From NCBI GenBank assembly GCA_011109175.1, contig RDEW01000042.1, forward strand, positions 1-26,446: a DNA stretch of 26,446 bases. Direction: 5' to 3'. This stretch comes from Dicyema japonicum (taxonomy: Eukaryota; Dicyemida; Rhombozoa; Dicyemidae). Under the pieces are notes generated by a model. That model was not told the origin of the DNA. It did no database searches and worked only from the letters and a program-made list of their open reading frames with translations. The translations under genes and the position numbers were made by a program. Position 1 is the first letter of the stretch. Each line of letters begins with the position of its first letter. Shown here piece by piece: positions 1 to 10,990 of this stretch.

Positions 1-769
1 TTAACTCAATAAATAGTTTTTTGTTTGTAACTGTAATTGGTATTTTGTTTAGCTAATGTAAATTTTATGAACTTAATTATTTTATAAAATATTATGCTCA
101 AAAAAGTAAGTGATTCAACAAATATATTCGATTAAATCAATTTATTAGAAAAGTTATATTTACGAAATCGCAACTTATTCATATGGTCCTATAACACCAT
201 AAGTGTAGATTAAATCAACACTTATATTATAAAAAATATTACATAACCACTGGAAATCATACTAAGATGCCTATTCCGAGATTTTGCTGATTTTATGTTA
301 GGTATGCTCCATAGAACAATAAGAATCTCAGAAGGTTAAAATCTCTTGACCATTCCAGCTACTTCATTTGGCCATAACAAACAGGGCTCGATGATTATCG
401 ACATACAAATTTATCAGAAAAACCATGAACTATGATTTTCCGATCTGGTGTTCTTCTTATCAATAACAAACGTTGGAAAAATGTAAAAGATTCAAAACTC
501 TACTTTAAAATATTATCTTATTTGGGTGACAAACGTCTCTATTGCATTATATCTTTTTCGTTTTCCTTACCTATTTCTCCGTTCATTGTTGGAACTTTTT
601 ATTGCAGAGGACTTAAACAACCTTACAAGAAGCATCAACTGTCATGCATCTAACAAAATACAACATCTCTTTATGCTGTCTAAATGAGCCAAAAGCGACT
701 GTACAATGTACATAACTGTTTCGCAAATTCCGCCTTTTTACACACTCATAGGCCTGCCGATATTGTAGT

Positions 770-1150
770 CTCAGATTTGCGATCTATCAGGACCAGTTAA
801 ATGTCTTATAAGAATGTGGGCAGTATCTTACCGTGTCCCGAGCTGCAAATCAAATGCGGAAATAAAATCAACTCAGTGTATTATAAATGTATATGCCCTA
901 CCGGAGCACGAGTCTTAACAAATCTCGATAAGATGGATGCATTTTACTCAACTCATCTTCTTACTTTCTTATTGTAGCCGGGGACTGGAACGCCAGGCCT
1001 GCAAAAGCCAAACTAGGAGAAACGTGCATTGGAGCACACGGAAGAAATTGTCATATCCTTCATGGAGAGTCACTGATACAATTTTGCAATGCTTTCAACT
1101 TACTGTTATACAACACTTGTCTAAGCATTCACATGAAACAAGACCACTTT
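770..1150 (+). pseudogene. Non-LTR retrotransposon endonuclease (APE-type) relic, copy 1
   Basis: This is a fragment of the apurinic-endonuclease-like domain of a non-LTR retrotransposon, which nicks target DNA during retrotransposition. The diagnostic piece is GDWNARP, the conserved GD(F/W)NA motif of CR1/RTE-like endonucleases, followed by GE-x-CIG-x-HG and a stretch resembling L-I-x-FC-x-xF-x-LLL-x-NTC. Upstream, a word like I-x-V-Y-A fits the strand before that motif. This copy lacks two bases near 949 relative to copy 2, which breaks the frame just before GDWNA. No RT continues downstream on this strand; the sequence runs straight into an opposing RT relic. It is a dead fragment duplicated with its unit. 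Confidence 0.7.
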
Positions 1151-1179
1151 TGGGTTAACACATAAAATAAAAATCTGGC

Positions 1180-1560
1180 AACACAAATCTAACATACAAC
1201 AAATGATTTGGATACTTGAATTTGCATGGACCTTGTAATTTAGACGTAACACGTGGCCAAAGAGTCTCCATCTTGATTTAATTACCGATTTGAGCTGAGC
1301 TCTGTAGAAAAGCAACGACTATTTCTTCCCATAAATTATTTTCTGTTTGATTTCGTTAATAGAGTTTATGATGCTCCTATGAATTGTACCATATCGAAGA
1401 TAAGATATTTTTCGTACGTAGCCTCAAAATGTCGTATCTTATGAGGCGATAGCTATATGTCTCCACTTTATTCCATGAATTCTGTCTATTATTAGCTAGC
1501 AAGAACAAGTTTGTTATCGATGCTAGTTTCAAGTCAGACATATACCGCGAAATTTGCATG
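1180..1560 (-). pseudogene. Non-LTR reverse transcriptase C-terminal relic, copy 1
   Basis: Read on the minus strand, a 60-codon frame from 1559 ends at 1377 and resembles the RT palm region around the catalytic YADD box: LKLASITNLFLLANN corresponds to family L-x-F-A-D-D-I-A-L-L-A. The two catalytic aspartates are replaced. Further on, at 1315-1230, the frame contains IKSRWRLFGHVLRLN, matching the strongly conserved RRW-x-x-GHVLR signature near the C-terminus of CR1/RTE-like RTs. The palm-to-thumb sequence between the two blocks is missing, so the relic is internally deleted. It faces the endonuclease relic tail to tail, so the two pieces do not form one element. Confidence 0.55.
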
Positions 1561-2477
1561 AGGACCTCGGAGCGGTTCTAATGAGATCAGAAATCAGGAA
1601 CGTCAAATAACACAACAATAACTCAGTTATTACAGCTTGTGTCGGACTTTTTATTTATCAGTTAAGACATCAAAACGATATTGTTATTTCCTTATATGTT
1701 CCAGCAAAAACATATTGACAAAATATCTACTTTCATTGACCAAAATGAAAAAAAATTATTCAATAACGGTTTAACTAGTAATAATATTCAATTTAAATGA
1801 AATCAACGTTGTTTCTAAATAACGGTGTTGTTCTTGGAATTAACCATTATAAAATACTAGGAGTTAGGTTTGATATTTCATCATTATTTTTAAAACATGT
1901 ATAAATGCGAAAAATCTCAGAAACTTAATTTTCTCCAGGTCATTTCATGTACGTCATTTGGTCATAACAAAGAAAGCTTGAAAATTATCTACAGGTAATT
2001 TATCACAACAACTATGAAATAAGCTGTGTTGCCTTGTGTCTTTCTTATCAATAACCAACGTAGAAAAATACAATAGATTCAAAACTCTACTATTGAATAA
2101 TTGCATTCTTTGTTGTTATGAAAATTCCTCGAATCGAATGTGTGAGAGCAATTCTTTTTTTTTCTTTCCATTCTGACATTGGACGAAAACTAGACAGCTG
2201 AATCACATGAAGCAACTATAGTAGAAAAAGGAAGAGGACAAAAATACGAAAGAAACCGAAATTCTAAATAAAATACGCATATGTCAGAACAATAACGTTC
2301 GCTTGACCAGGCATAGAATAATACATAAGGTTAATAAAAAAGTAAATCATTTTTAAGAAACATAAAATTATTCTATGGTAGTTAACATTAATTTAAAAAT
2401 TATAATATTTATAATAAAAATTATTTAATGCTGAAATAAAATAAATCAATTAAAGCGTAAAGTCTGTTGTTGTTATC
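1561..2477. other. Non-coding AT-rich part of the unit upstream of the HP1-like gene
   Basis: I see no gene here. About 1880-2110 is a diverged direct repeat of about 285-520 of the same unit. From about 2320 to 2450 the sequence is very rich in A and T, and it leads directly into the HP1-like start codon, so any promoter would lie here. The word CGTTCGCTTGACCAGGCA lies at 2296-2313, and a variant of it occurs in both arms of the large inverted repeat. Confidence 0.5.
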
Positions 2478-3016
2478 ATGCCATTTAAATCTAAAAAGAG
2501 TTCTAAAGAAGATGAATTCGAGGTCGAGGATATAATTGATTCAAAAATTAGTAAAAACGGAGAGAAGAGATATCTTGTTAAATGGGTCGGCTATTCAAGG
2601 TAGTTTATTTAACATACATTTATCAAAGCAAAGAAAACACATGGGAACCACTCTGTAATTTGAACTGTATCCGCCTGGTTACTAAATTTGAAGAAAAAAA
2701 GAATATTTCACGATCTAAAACTAAAGACAATTTGCATACTAAGTTTCAAAATAATAATTTTCTAGTCATAATACGAATAAATCGATGAATTACAAAAAGA
2801 AGGATACTATACTTAAAAAACGCAATAAAACTGATATTTCTTCAATTTTATCTTTTGATAAAACAGATGGAATGCTTTATTTTAACATTAAATTGTAATT
2901 TTTAAAAAATAAATTAAAGACAAAATTCAAGAAATGCAGAGAAGTTTACGCTTGATTTCGTGAGAGAAAAATGGCCCCAAGAGTTAATTGATTATCTACT
3001 TTCCAAAGTAGATTGA
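2478..3016 (+). CDS. HP1-like chromodomain/chromoshadow protein, copy 1, four exons with tiny introns
   Basis: Exons inferred: 2478-2599, 2629-2742, 2766-2894 and 2920-3016. The three GT-AG introns are 29, 23 and 25 nt, and together they give one 153-residue frame. Residues 13-64 form a chromodomain: EFEVEDII, then YLVKWVGYS, then NTWEPLCNL. The aromatic cage that binds methyl-lysine in HP1 corresponds to F14, W36 and Y39. Residues about 100-153 read as a chromoshadow domain (ISSIL, DGMLYFNIKL, REKWPQELIDYLLSKV), the dimerisation module of HP1. The hinge between them is short and lysine/asparagine-rich. Length is slightly below typical HP1 (about 175-210). Each splice restores the frame exactly where the family alignment needs it. 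The first intron interrupts WVGYS/KENTWEP. HP1 proteins bind H3K9-methylated nucleosomes in heterochromatin. Start is the first ATG ahead of the chromodomain. Expression is unknown. Confidence 0.82.
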
Positions 3017-3825
3017 TCTATTTAAGTCGGTTGTTATTACTTTTTTAATTTGTTGTGATTTTTTATTCAATTATTTCGTTAATCCATATTTGAAGCCCAA
3101 AAAAGTCCTAACATTGGAAATTTACTAACAATTTTTCCAATTTTCATGTGATCTTATTGCCTTCTTGAATTCTCTGAAATGAGAGTTTGTTTGTGAAATC
3201 GTTAGTATTTGCTTGCTTTCCTACATCAAATAAAAAACAAAGCGTTTTCTGAGAAAGGCATAATATTTATAACTTCACAAATAAAGAACACACACATTAT
3301 TAGAGTAAAAACAGTTATAAGCGAATGTTCTTAACTTCTTACTTTTATTAAACCTATATTTAGCATTTGATTCACCGTAGAAAATATGATTGCAAGTGAC
3401 ATATTAATTGATTACGCTGTCACTCGTTAAACCCACAATATCGTAAATATGTGAAACCTTCAACAAGAATGCACAACATCGAGATTCAATTTTTAAATCC
3501 AATGATTTGTTTATTGTCTTTCAAAAAAGCTACGAATCTTGTATTTTTTGAGGTTCGTTATTGATAAACATGGACCCCGAGCAGGAATAGTGTTGGTGAT
3601 TGTCGTTGTGATAAATTTTCTATAGATTGTGTAAAGCATTTTTTCTTTTTAAGTAATCCTGATTGTATGTAGTTGATAATGAGAATCAGTTTGCATGACC
3701 GTCATAAAAGCAAGGAAAGTAAGTTACAACTTTATAAAGATAGGAAAATATTGTATTTAAAAATCTTCAAGTCATAAGCTTCCTGTTGGTTGGGCGAAAA
3801 CTGTTTTAATTCAAATAGTTTAAAT
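3017..3825. other. Non-coding tail of the unit
   Basis: AT-rich sequence between the HP1-like stop codon and the start of the next unit. No reading frame, RNA gene or transposon signature was recognised. The same stretch follows the second HP1 copy (6838-7642) with more substitutions and small indels than the HP1 gene itself shows. Confidence 0.6.
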
Positions 3826-4599
3826 TTAACTCATTAAATAGTTTTTTGTTTGTAACTGTAATTAATTTTTTGTTTAGCTAATGTAAATTTTATGAACTTT
3901 ATTATTTTATAAAGTAATATGCTCAAAAAAGTAAGTGATTAAACAAATATATTCCATTAATTCAACTTATTAGTAATTATATTTACGAAATCGCAACTTA
4001 TTCATCTGGTCCTGTAAGACCATAAGTGTATATTGAATCAACACTTATATTATAAAAAATATTACATAACCACTGGGAATCAAACTAAGATGCCTATTCC
4101 GAGATTTTGCTGATTTTATGTTATGTATGCTCAATAGAACAATAAGAATCTCAGAAGCTTAAAATCTCTTGACGATTCCAGCTACTTCATTCCATAACAA
4201 ACAGGGCTCGATGATTATCGACATACAATTTATCAGAAAAACCATGAACTATGATTTTCCGGTCTGGTGATCTTCTTATCAATAACAAACGTTGGAAAAA
4301 TGTAAAAGATTCAAAACTCTACTCTAAAATAATTATCTTATTTGGGTGACAAACGTCTCTATTGCATTATATCTTTTTCGTTTTCCTTACCTATTTCTCC
4401 GTTCATTGTTGGAACTTTTTATTGCAGAGGACTTAAACAACCTTACAAGAAGCATCAACTGTCATGCATCTAACAAAATACAACATCTCTTTATGCTGTC
4501 TAAATGAGCCAAAAGCGACTGTACAATGTACATAACTGTTTCGCAAATTCCGCCTTTTTACACACTCATAGGCCTGCCGATATTGTAGTCTCAGATTTG

Positions 4600-4976
4600 C
4601 GATCTATCAGGACCAGTTAAATGTCTTATAAGAATGTGGGCAGTATCTTACCGTGTCCCGTGCTGCAAATCAAATGCGGAAATAAAATCAACTCAGTGTA
4701 TTATAAATGTATATGCCCTACCGGAGCACGAGTCTTAACAAATCTCGATAAGATGGATGCATTTTACTCAACTCACATCTTCTTACTTTCTTATTGTAGC
4801 CGGGGACTGGAACGCCAGGCCTGCAAAAGCCAAACTAGGGGAAACGTGCATTGGAGCACACGGAAGAAATTGTCATATCCTTCATGGAGAGTCACTGATA
4901 CAATTTTGCAATGCTTTCAACTTACTGTTATACAACACTTGTCTAAGCACTCACATGAAACAAGACCACTTGGGTT
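4600..4976 (+). pseudogene. Non-LTR retrotransposon endonuclease relic, copy 2
   Basis: This is the second copy of the endonuclease fragment and the better preserved one. A 73-codon frame at 4757-4978 reads FLIVAGDWNARPAKAKLGE followed by CIGAHG and LIQFCNAFNLLLYNTC, an unbroken match to the region around the GD(F/W)NA motif of CR1/RTE-like endonucleases. An upstream frame (4621-4740) carries a piece resembling the N-terminal part of the same domain, but in a different register, so at least one frameshift separates them. The C-terminal SDH motif of the endonuclease is absent; the sequence turns into the opposing RT relic instead. Confidence 0.72.
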
Positions 4977-5009
4977 AACACCATAAAATAAAAATCTGGC
5001 AACACAAAT

Positions 5010-5383
5010 CTAACATACAACAAAGATTTGGATACTTGAATTTGCATGGACCTAGTAATTTAGACGTAACACGTGGCCAAAGAGTCTCCATCTTGATTTA
5101 ATTACCGATTTGAGCTGAGCTCTGTAGAAAAAGCAACGACTATTTCTTCCCATAAATTATTTTCTGTTTGATTTCGTTAATAGAGTTTATGATGCTCCTA
5201 TGAATTGTACCATATCGAAGATAAGATATTTTTCGTACGTAGCCTCAAAATGTCGTATCTTATGAGGCGATAGCTATATGTCTCCACTTTATTCCATGAA
5301 TTCTGTCTATTATTAGCTAGCAAGAACAAGTTTGTTATCGATGCTAGTTTCAAGTCAGACATATACCGCGAAATTTGCATGAG
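5010..5383 (-). pseudogene. Non-LTR reverse transcriptase C-terminal relic, copy 2
   Basis: Duplicate of the minus-strand RT relic of copy 1. The 60-codon frame 5380-5198 has the identical translation, with the degenerate YADD region LKLASITNLFLLANN. The downstream FGHVLR block is still readable, but one extra A near 5130 shifts its frame relative to copy 1. It is non-functional. Confidence 0.55.
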
Positions 5384-6298
5384 GACCTCGGAGCGGTTCT
5401 AATGAGATCAGAAATCAGGAACGTCAAATAACACAACAATAACTCAGTTATTACAGCTTGTGTCGGACTTTTTATTTATCAGTTAAGACATCAAAACGAT
5501 ATTGTTATTTCCTTATATGTTCCAGCAAAAACATATTGACAAAATATCTACTTTCATTGACCAAAATGAAAAAAAATTATTCAATAACGGTTTAACTAGT
5601 AATAATATTCAATTTAAATGAAATCAACGTTGTTTCTAAATAACGGTGTTGTTCTTGGAATTAACCATTATAAAATACTAGGAGTTAGGTTTGATATTTC
5701 ATCATTATTTTTAAAACATGTATAAATGCGAAAAATCTCAGAAACTTAATTTTCTCCAGGTCATTTCATGTACGTCATTTGGTCATAACAAAGAAAGCTT
5801 GAAAATTATCTACAGGTAATTTATCACAACAACTATGAAATAAGCTGTGTTGCCTTGTGTCTTTCTTATCAATAACCAACGTAGAAAAATACAATAGATT
5901 CAAAACTCTACTATTGAATAATTGCATTCTTTGTTGTTATGAAAATTCCTCGAATCGAATGTGTGAGAGCAATTCTTTTTTTTTCTTTCCATTCTGACAT
6001 TGGACGAAAACTAGACAGCTGAATCACATGAAGCAACTATAGTAGAAAAAGGAAGAGGACAAAAATACGAAAGAAACCGAAATTCTAAATAAAATACGCA
6101 TATGTCAGAACAATAACGTTCGCTTGACCAGGCATAGAATAATACATAAGGTTAATAAAAAAGTAAATCATTTTTAAGAAACATAAAATTATTCTATGGT
6201 AGTTAACATTAATTTAAAAATTATAATATTTATAATAAAAATAATTTAATGCTGAAATAAAATAAATCAATTAAAACGTAAAGTCTGTTGTTGTTATC

Positions 6299-6837
6299 AT
6301 GCCATTTAAATCTAAAAAGAGTTCTAAAGAAGTTGAATTCGAGGTCGAGGATATAATTGATTCAAAAATTAGTAAAAACGGAGAGAAGAGATATCTTGTC
6401 AAATGGGTCGGCTATTCAAGGTAGTTTATTTAACATACATTTATCAAAGCAAAGAAAACACATGGGAACCACTCTGTAATTTGAACTGTATCCGCCTGGT
6501 TACTAAATTTGAAGAAAAAAAGAATATTTCACGATCTAAAACTAAAGAAAATTTGCATATTAAGTTACAAAATAATAATTTTCTAGTCTTAATACGAATA
6601 AATCGATGAATTACAAAAAGAATGATACTATACATAAAAAACGCAATAAAACTGATATTTCTTCAATTTTATCTTTTGATAAAACAGATGGAATGCTTTA
6701 TTTTAACATTAAATTGTAATTTTTAAAAAATAAATTAAAGACAAAATTCAAGAAATGCAGAGAAGTTTACGCTTGATTTCGTGAGAGAAAAATGGCCCCA
6801 AGAGTTAATTGATTATCTTCTTTCCAAAGTAGATTGA
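6299..6837 (+). CDS. HP1-like chromodomain/chromoshadow protein, copy 2, four exons with tiny introns
   Basis: Exons inferred: 6299-6420, 6450-6563, 6587-6715 and 6741-6837. The introns are again 29, 23 and 25 nt, and the full 153-codon frame is open. Against copy 1 there are only substitutions inside the gene, no indels. Most change residues (D12 to V, and five or so changes in the linker such as D to E, T to I, H to L, K to N and L to H); a few are silent. The cage residues F14, W36 and Y39 and the whole chromoshadow domain are unchanged. The changes cluster in the hinge, which is usually the fast-evolving part of HP1. Both copies could be expressed, or this could be a very recent duplicate not yet decayed; the sequence alone cannot decide. 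Confidence 0.8.
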
Positions 6838-7642
6838 TCTATTTAAGTCGGTTGTTATTACTTTTTTAATTTGTTGTGATTTTTTATTCAATTATTTCGT
6901 TAATCCATATTTGAAGCCCAAAAAAGTCCTAACATTGGAAATTTACTAACAATTTTTCCAATTTTCATGTTATCTTATTGCCTTCTTGAATTCTCTGAAA
7001 TGAGAGTTTGTTTGTGAAATCGTTAGTATTTGCTTTGCTTTCCTACATCAAATAAAAAACAAAGCGTTTTCTGAGAAAGACATAATATTTATAACTTCAC
7101 TCATCGAGAACACACATATTATTAGAGTAAAAACAGTTATTAGCGTATGTTCTTAACTTTTTACTTTTATTTAACCTATATTTATCATTTGATTCACCGT
7201 AGAAAATATAATTGCAAGTGACGTATTAATTGATTACGCTGTCACTCGTAAAACCCACTATATCGTAACTATGAGAAACCTTCAACAAGAATGCACAACA
7301 TCGAGATTCAACATTTAAATCCCATGATTTGTTTATTGTGTTCCAAAAAAGCTCGAATCTTGTATTTTTTGAGGATTCGTTATTGATAAACATGGACACC
7401 GTGCAGGAAAAGTGTTAATGATTGTCGTTGTGATAAATTTTCTATAGATTGTGTAAAGCATTTTTTCTTTTTAAGTAATCCTGATTGTATGTAGTTGATA
7501 ATGAGAATCAGTTTACCGTCATAAAAGCAAGGAAAGTAAGTTACAACTTTATAAAGATAGGAAAATATTGTATTTAAAAATCTTCATGTCAAAAGCTTCC
7601 TGTTGATAGGGCGAAAACTGTTTTAATTCAAATAGTATAAAT

Positions 7643-8275
7643 TTAACTCATTAAATAGTTTTTTGTTTGTAACTGTAATTGGTATTTATGTTTAGCTAAT
7701 GTAAATTTTATGAACTTGATTATTTTATAAAGTAATTTGCTCAAAAATTAAGTGATTCAACAAATATATTCGATTAAATCAATTTATTAGTAAAGTTATA
7801 TTTACGAAATCGCAACTTATTCATATGGTCCTGTAAGAACATATTGACAATATATCTTTTTGAATATACAAAAATTCCAAGGTTTCACGTTATTACAACA
7901 AAGTATCTAATCTCACTCCGATTTTTAAGGTGTAAATTCCAACTGTTGTTGTTACTCATCGTCTTTACTTTAAAATGGAATCAATGTTTTTTTCTCAAAA
8001 ATAACGATCTACTTTTTGGAATTAACCATTCTAAACTCCTGAGAATGATATCTGATACATCAGTGTAATTTTCGTAACATGTATGAATGCGAAGAATCTC
8101 AGAAGATTAAAATCTCTTGACCATTCCAGCTACTTCATTTGGCCGAACAAACAGAGATCGCTTATTATCGATTTACAATTTATCAGAAATACATAGACTT
8201 TGATTTTCCGAGGAACGTCTCTATTGCATTATATCTTTTTCTTTTTCGTTGTTTATTTCTCCGTTCCTTACCTAT
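7643..8275 (+). repeat. Third, rearranged partial copy of the tandem unit
   Basis: Positions 7643-7840 match the first 200 bp of the unit. The sequence then jumps to material resembling unit positions about 1710-1930 (aacatattgac, later ttggaattaaccatt), followed by a good match to unit positions about 300-600 (aatctcagaag, ccattccagctacttcattt, attgcattatatcttttt). The copy stops where the minus-strand non-LTR relic begins. It lacks the endonuclease, RT and HP1 parts. Confidence 0.8.
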
Positions 8276-10790
8276 ATCGAGACGATCTCCTTTCGTTAAA
8301 ATTTGAAGAGACGTGGGATTTTTCCCCAGATATAAGTGTATTTGAGGTTTCTAGTCTTGAATAGAAGAAACGACTTGTTTCGTAACCAAACAGAGCGATG
8401 AAACTAGAGCGTTTATTTGAGATTGGTTGGAAATGATCGGCAGGTAGATTCGTTAGACATAGCAATTTGGCTGTTAGGGAATTGATCTTGTACAAATTGG
8501 ATATTGAAAACACATAGGCACATGAGACATAATAATACTCAACCTATGGTATTTAAAGTTGATTGTAAAAAACGACATCGCATTCCTGTGATAGCTTGGA
8601 ATTTAAGAACGTTCTATATACAGTTCCTGAGACACTTTGTCAAAACGTTTTTCACAAAATCTCAAATAAGGGTCAAATGTATTCCCAGAATAGTTGGATG
8701 AATCTGTAAAGATAAAAAGTCTTTAAAATGCTCAAATCCAGTGTATATTATTCTTTTCTCTCTGTGGTGAAGATTGTATACGTTGATTATCAATGTATTT
8801 TAGAGACGATTCAAATTCGATCAGACTCCCAGGTCATTAATATGTGGCTTAAGCTCTGACTTTGCAATATCCTTGTATTTGCTTTTGCTAGCTATAATTT
8901 AGTAGTCACCAGATGTAAGAAGCATTAAATCTTGTACTCAAGGGCAGGGTGAATCGTTTAGGAATAAATTGAATAGTTCTCGGAGAGAGGAGCGATCCTT
9001 GAGGACGTCAATTAATAGCTTTCAAAGCCTACTGAATAGAGATGTCAAATTCCTTATACGTGAATATTGTTTTCATGACAGATCGAATGCCTCCGAAAGG
9101 AAGTAAAGGATATGTCGGGGAGGAAAGGTTGTCATTTCTTAAGACTGATGTCCTTGTGAAATGTTCGGGTGATTCAGAATTACCATTTTTTCGCAAGACT
9201 CTATAATTAGACTACTCTCTTGTTAGCCGATCGAATACTGATCCATTGCGGATGTTTGGAATTGAAATCTTCACATAACACATTTCGAAAATCTTCTAGT
9301 CTGTCGAGCTTCGGAACATAGTTATTAGGACATCATCGGGAGGTGGAATGTAATTGTTAATTAGAATAAGATGTTCTGACCCATTAATAAAATCAATATA
9401 AATTTGTTCCGCAGTCTTGTCGTGTACAATTAAATCATACACTTGCGAGCTTACATCGTGGAAGGATAAACCGTTTTTTAATAATGATAAGTAAGCCGTC
9501 ACACGTCCAATACGGTCTATTCTGTTAGAGATGTATCCAGGAAAAAGTGTGGTTGTACTCTTTGTCGAAAACCTCGACTCCTGGATATGTCAAATGTCAA
9601 TTTTGTGCTTTTATGATAGACATCGTAACTCCAGAATCTTTGTTTTTATACCGTTAGCATTGAGGTGTATAATAACAAGGGGTTTTGGTCAGGGTTTTGT
9701 TCAATATCTCCAGAAAGCAATAGAATCCAAGGGAATAAACAACATCTCGAGTTTCCAGTTGAGGTATACCATCAGGCATACGAGGAGTCAAGATAGTAAA
9801 GAAAAAATTGTTCTTTTTGTTGTTATTCGACACTGACCGCAACCATAAAAGGTGAACTACATGACGCAACGCTAACATACAAAATCTCTACAATTCAAAC
9901 TTTTTTTTGATTATAGCTCGGTAGGGAACAAGATCTCGATCTTGCGTGGCCTATACAGACACGTCCTCCTCTTCCGCTGAGGAAATTGGCTATTTAACTT
10001 TTCAAAACCGACTGAATGGTGGTGACAAATACCTTCTTCGTAAGTAATGTTCTCGAGACAGAATCGAACGCCTTCTGGATATCCAGGGAAACCACTATTG
10101 TCCGTCGATGGCGTTTCGGTACGTTAAACCCTTCTGATAAAAATTGAGACAGTGAAGTCAAATGTGTAGTAGTTGAACGCTCACATTAGAAACCATGTTG
10201 ATAGTGAGAGTCGGGAAAATAGGGTTAAATTTTCAAGAGTACGAGTTTCTCCATTAGGCGCGATAATGCACACGTTAATGATATTGGATGGTAGGAAGAA
10301 GGTTAAGATTTCGGTTTTCCTGGTTTAAGGATTGGTATTATTAGTGAGTTTTTCCATTTGCATGGATAATGTTTATGTCAGAAGACAAATTAAAAATTGA
10401 CGTAATCGAATTGATTGCAACATTACAAAGGTGTTTTATCAAAATTTCAGGAATGCCTTCAGGACCACACGTATAAGATCTCTTCATAGATCTTATAGCT
10501 TGTGTCACCAGGGCATACGTAAATAAATCGATCCATGAAGTTGGTTTCGATATTAAATTCCGAAGATGACAAGAATGGGATTTCGAGAAGTTAAGTGACT
10601 TATGAATGCGTAATATTTCATTAGGTTGTTAGCTCGCACAGAATTTTGAGCAGAAAAAGATTTTGATTCATCTGATAAGTTTAGCTTGATTCGAAGAATA
10701 GTTTTCCATAAAAGACTCATGGATTTCATCCGTCGCCTAGCACGCGATAGACGCAAGCATAGCATCGTCGTCATAAAAACGAGAACGTCA
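8268..10790 (-). pseudogene. Decayed non-LTR retrotransposon ORF2 (linker, RT and C-terminal tail)
   Basis: Reading from 10790 down, the order matches ORF2 of a Jockey/CR1-type non-LTR element. The endonuclease-RT linker is at 10774-10553. A block at about 10490-10440 reads CGPEGIPEILIKHL (RT entry, family GPDGIP). KPGKPKS, then ISLTCALSRLMEKLV, lies at about 10345-10260. QHGF follows. Motif A is SLDIQKAFDSV at about 10100-10058, containing the first catalytic aspartate. The far C-terminal tail lies at 8513-8268. Many stop codons and frameshifts interrupt it, and I could not find a clean YADD box. The same tail and linker recur in the plus-strand copy at 10991-11990, so they are one family. 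The element is dead. Confidence 0.78.
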
Positions 10791-10990
10791 CTGACTGCCC
10801 TTATGAATAGCGGTATGAAAATTCACAGAAAACACGCACCTGTCATCAATTAAATCTTTCCTTTCGGAGACTCGTCCTCTCGTCAAACAAAGTAACTCCC
10901 TGAAGATGAATTATCTGCAAACCTCTACTGATTTGAAAAACATAAAATGCTTAAATCAGAGAATTACATAGCTCACAGACAAAAAAGATA

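Larger units (their letters stand above)
1..3825 (+). repeat. Tandem segmental duplication, copy 1 (~3.8 kb unit)
   Basis: The sequence starting ttaactcaataaatag at 1 recurs at 3826 and again at 7643, in the same orientation. Copies 1 and 2 align end to end with scattered substitutions and small indels. The stretch from about 1200 to 2900 is the most similar. The unit contains an endonuclease relic (+), an RT relic (-) and an HP1-like gene. The window begins inside or at the edge of the unit, so the array may extend to the left. Within the unit, about 285-520 and about 1880-2110 are diverged direct repeats of each other; both carry the words tcttatcaataac and gattcaaaactctact. Confidence 0.93.
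3826..7642 (+). repeat. Tandem segmental duplication, copy 2 (~3.8 kb unit)
   Basis: Direct repeat of 1-3825, starting ttaactcattaaatag, 3817 bp long. It has the same order: endonuclease relic, opposing RT relic, HP1-like gene, non-coding tail. Indels are concentrated in the first 1.2 kb and the last 0.8 kb of the unit. The central part, including the HP1 gene, has substitutions only. Confidence 0.93.

Noticed and set aside
1150-1260. Continuation of the plus-strand endonuclease relic (a word like LDVTRGQ resembling the region before the SDH motif)
   Set aside because: The opposite strand reads RWRLFGHVLRLN, a far more specific RT C-terminal signature over the same bases, so the plus-strand resemblance is probably chance.
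2582-2788. Single-frame 68-codon ORF over HP1 exon 2
   Set aside because: Its start lies inside the chromodomain in the wrong frame, and it reads through two inferred introns; it is the shadow of the spliced gene.
9296-9878. Minus-strand frames of about 70 codons within the non-LTR relic
   Set aside because: They lie between recognisable RT blocks of the same dead element, in changing frames; they are fragments, not separate genes.
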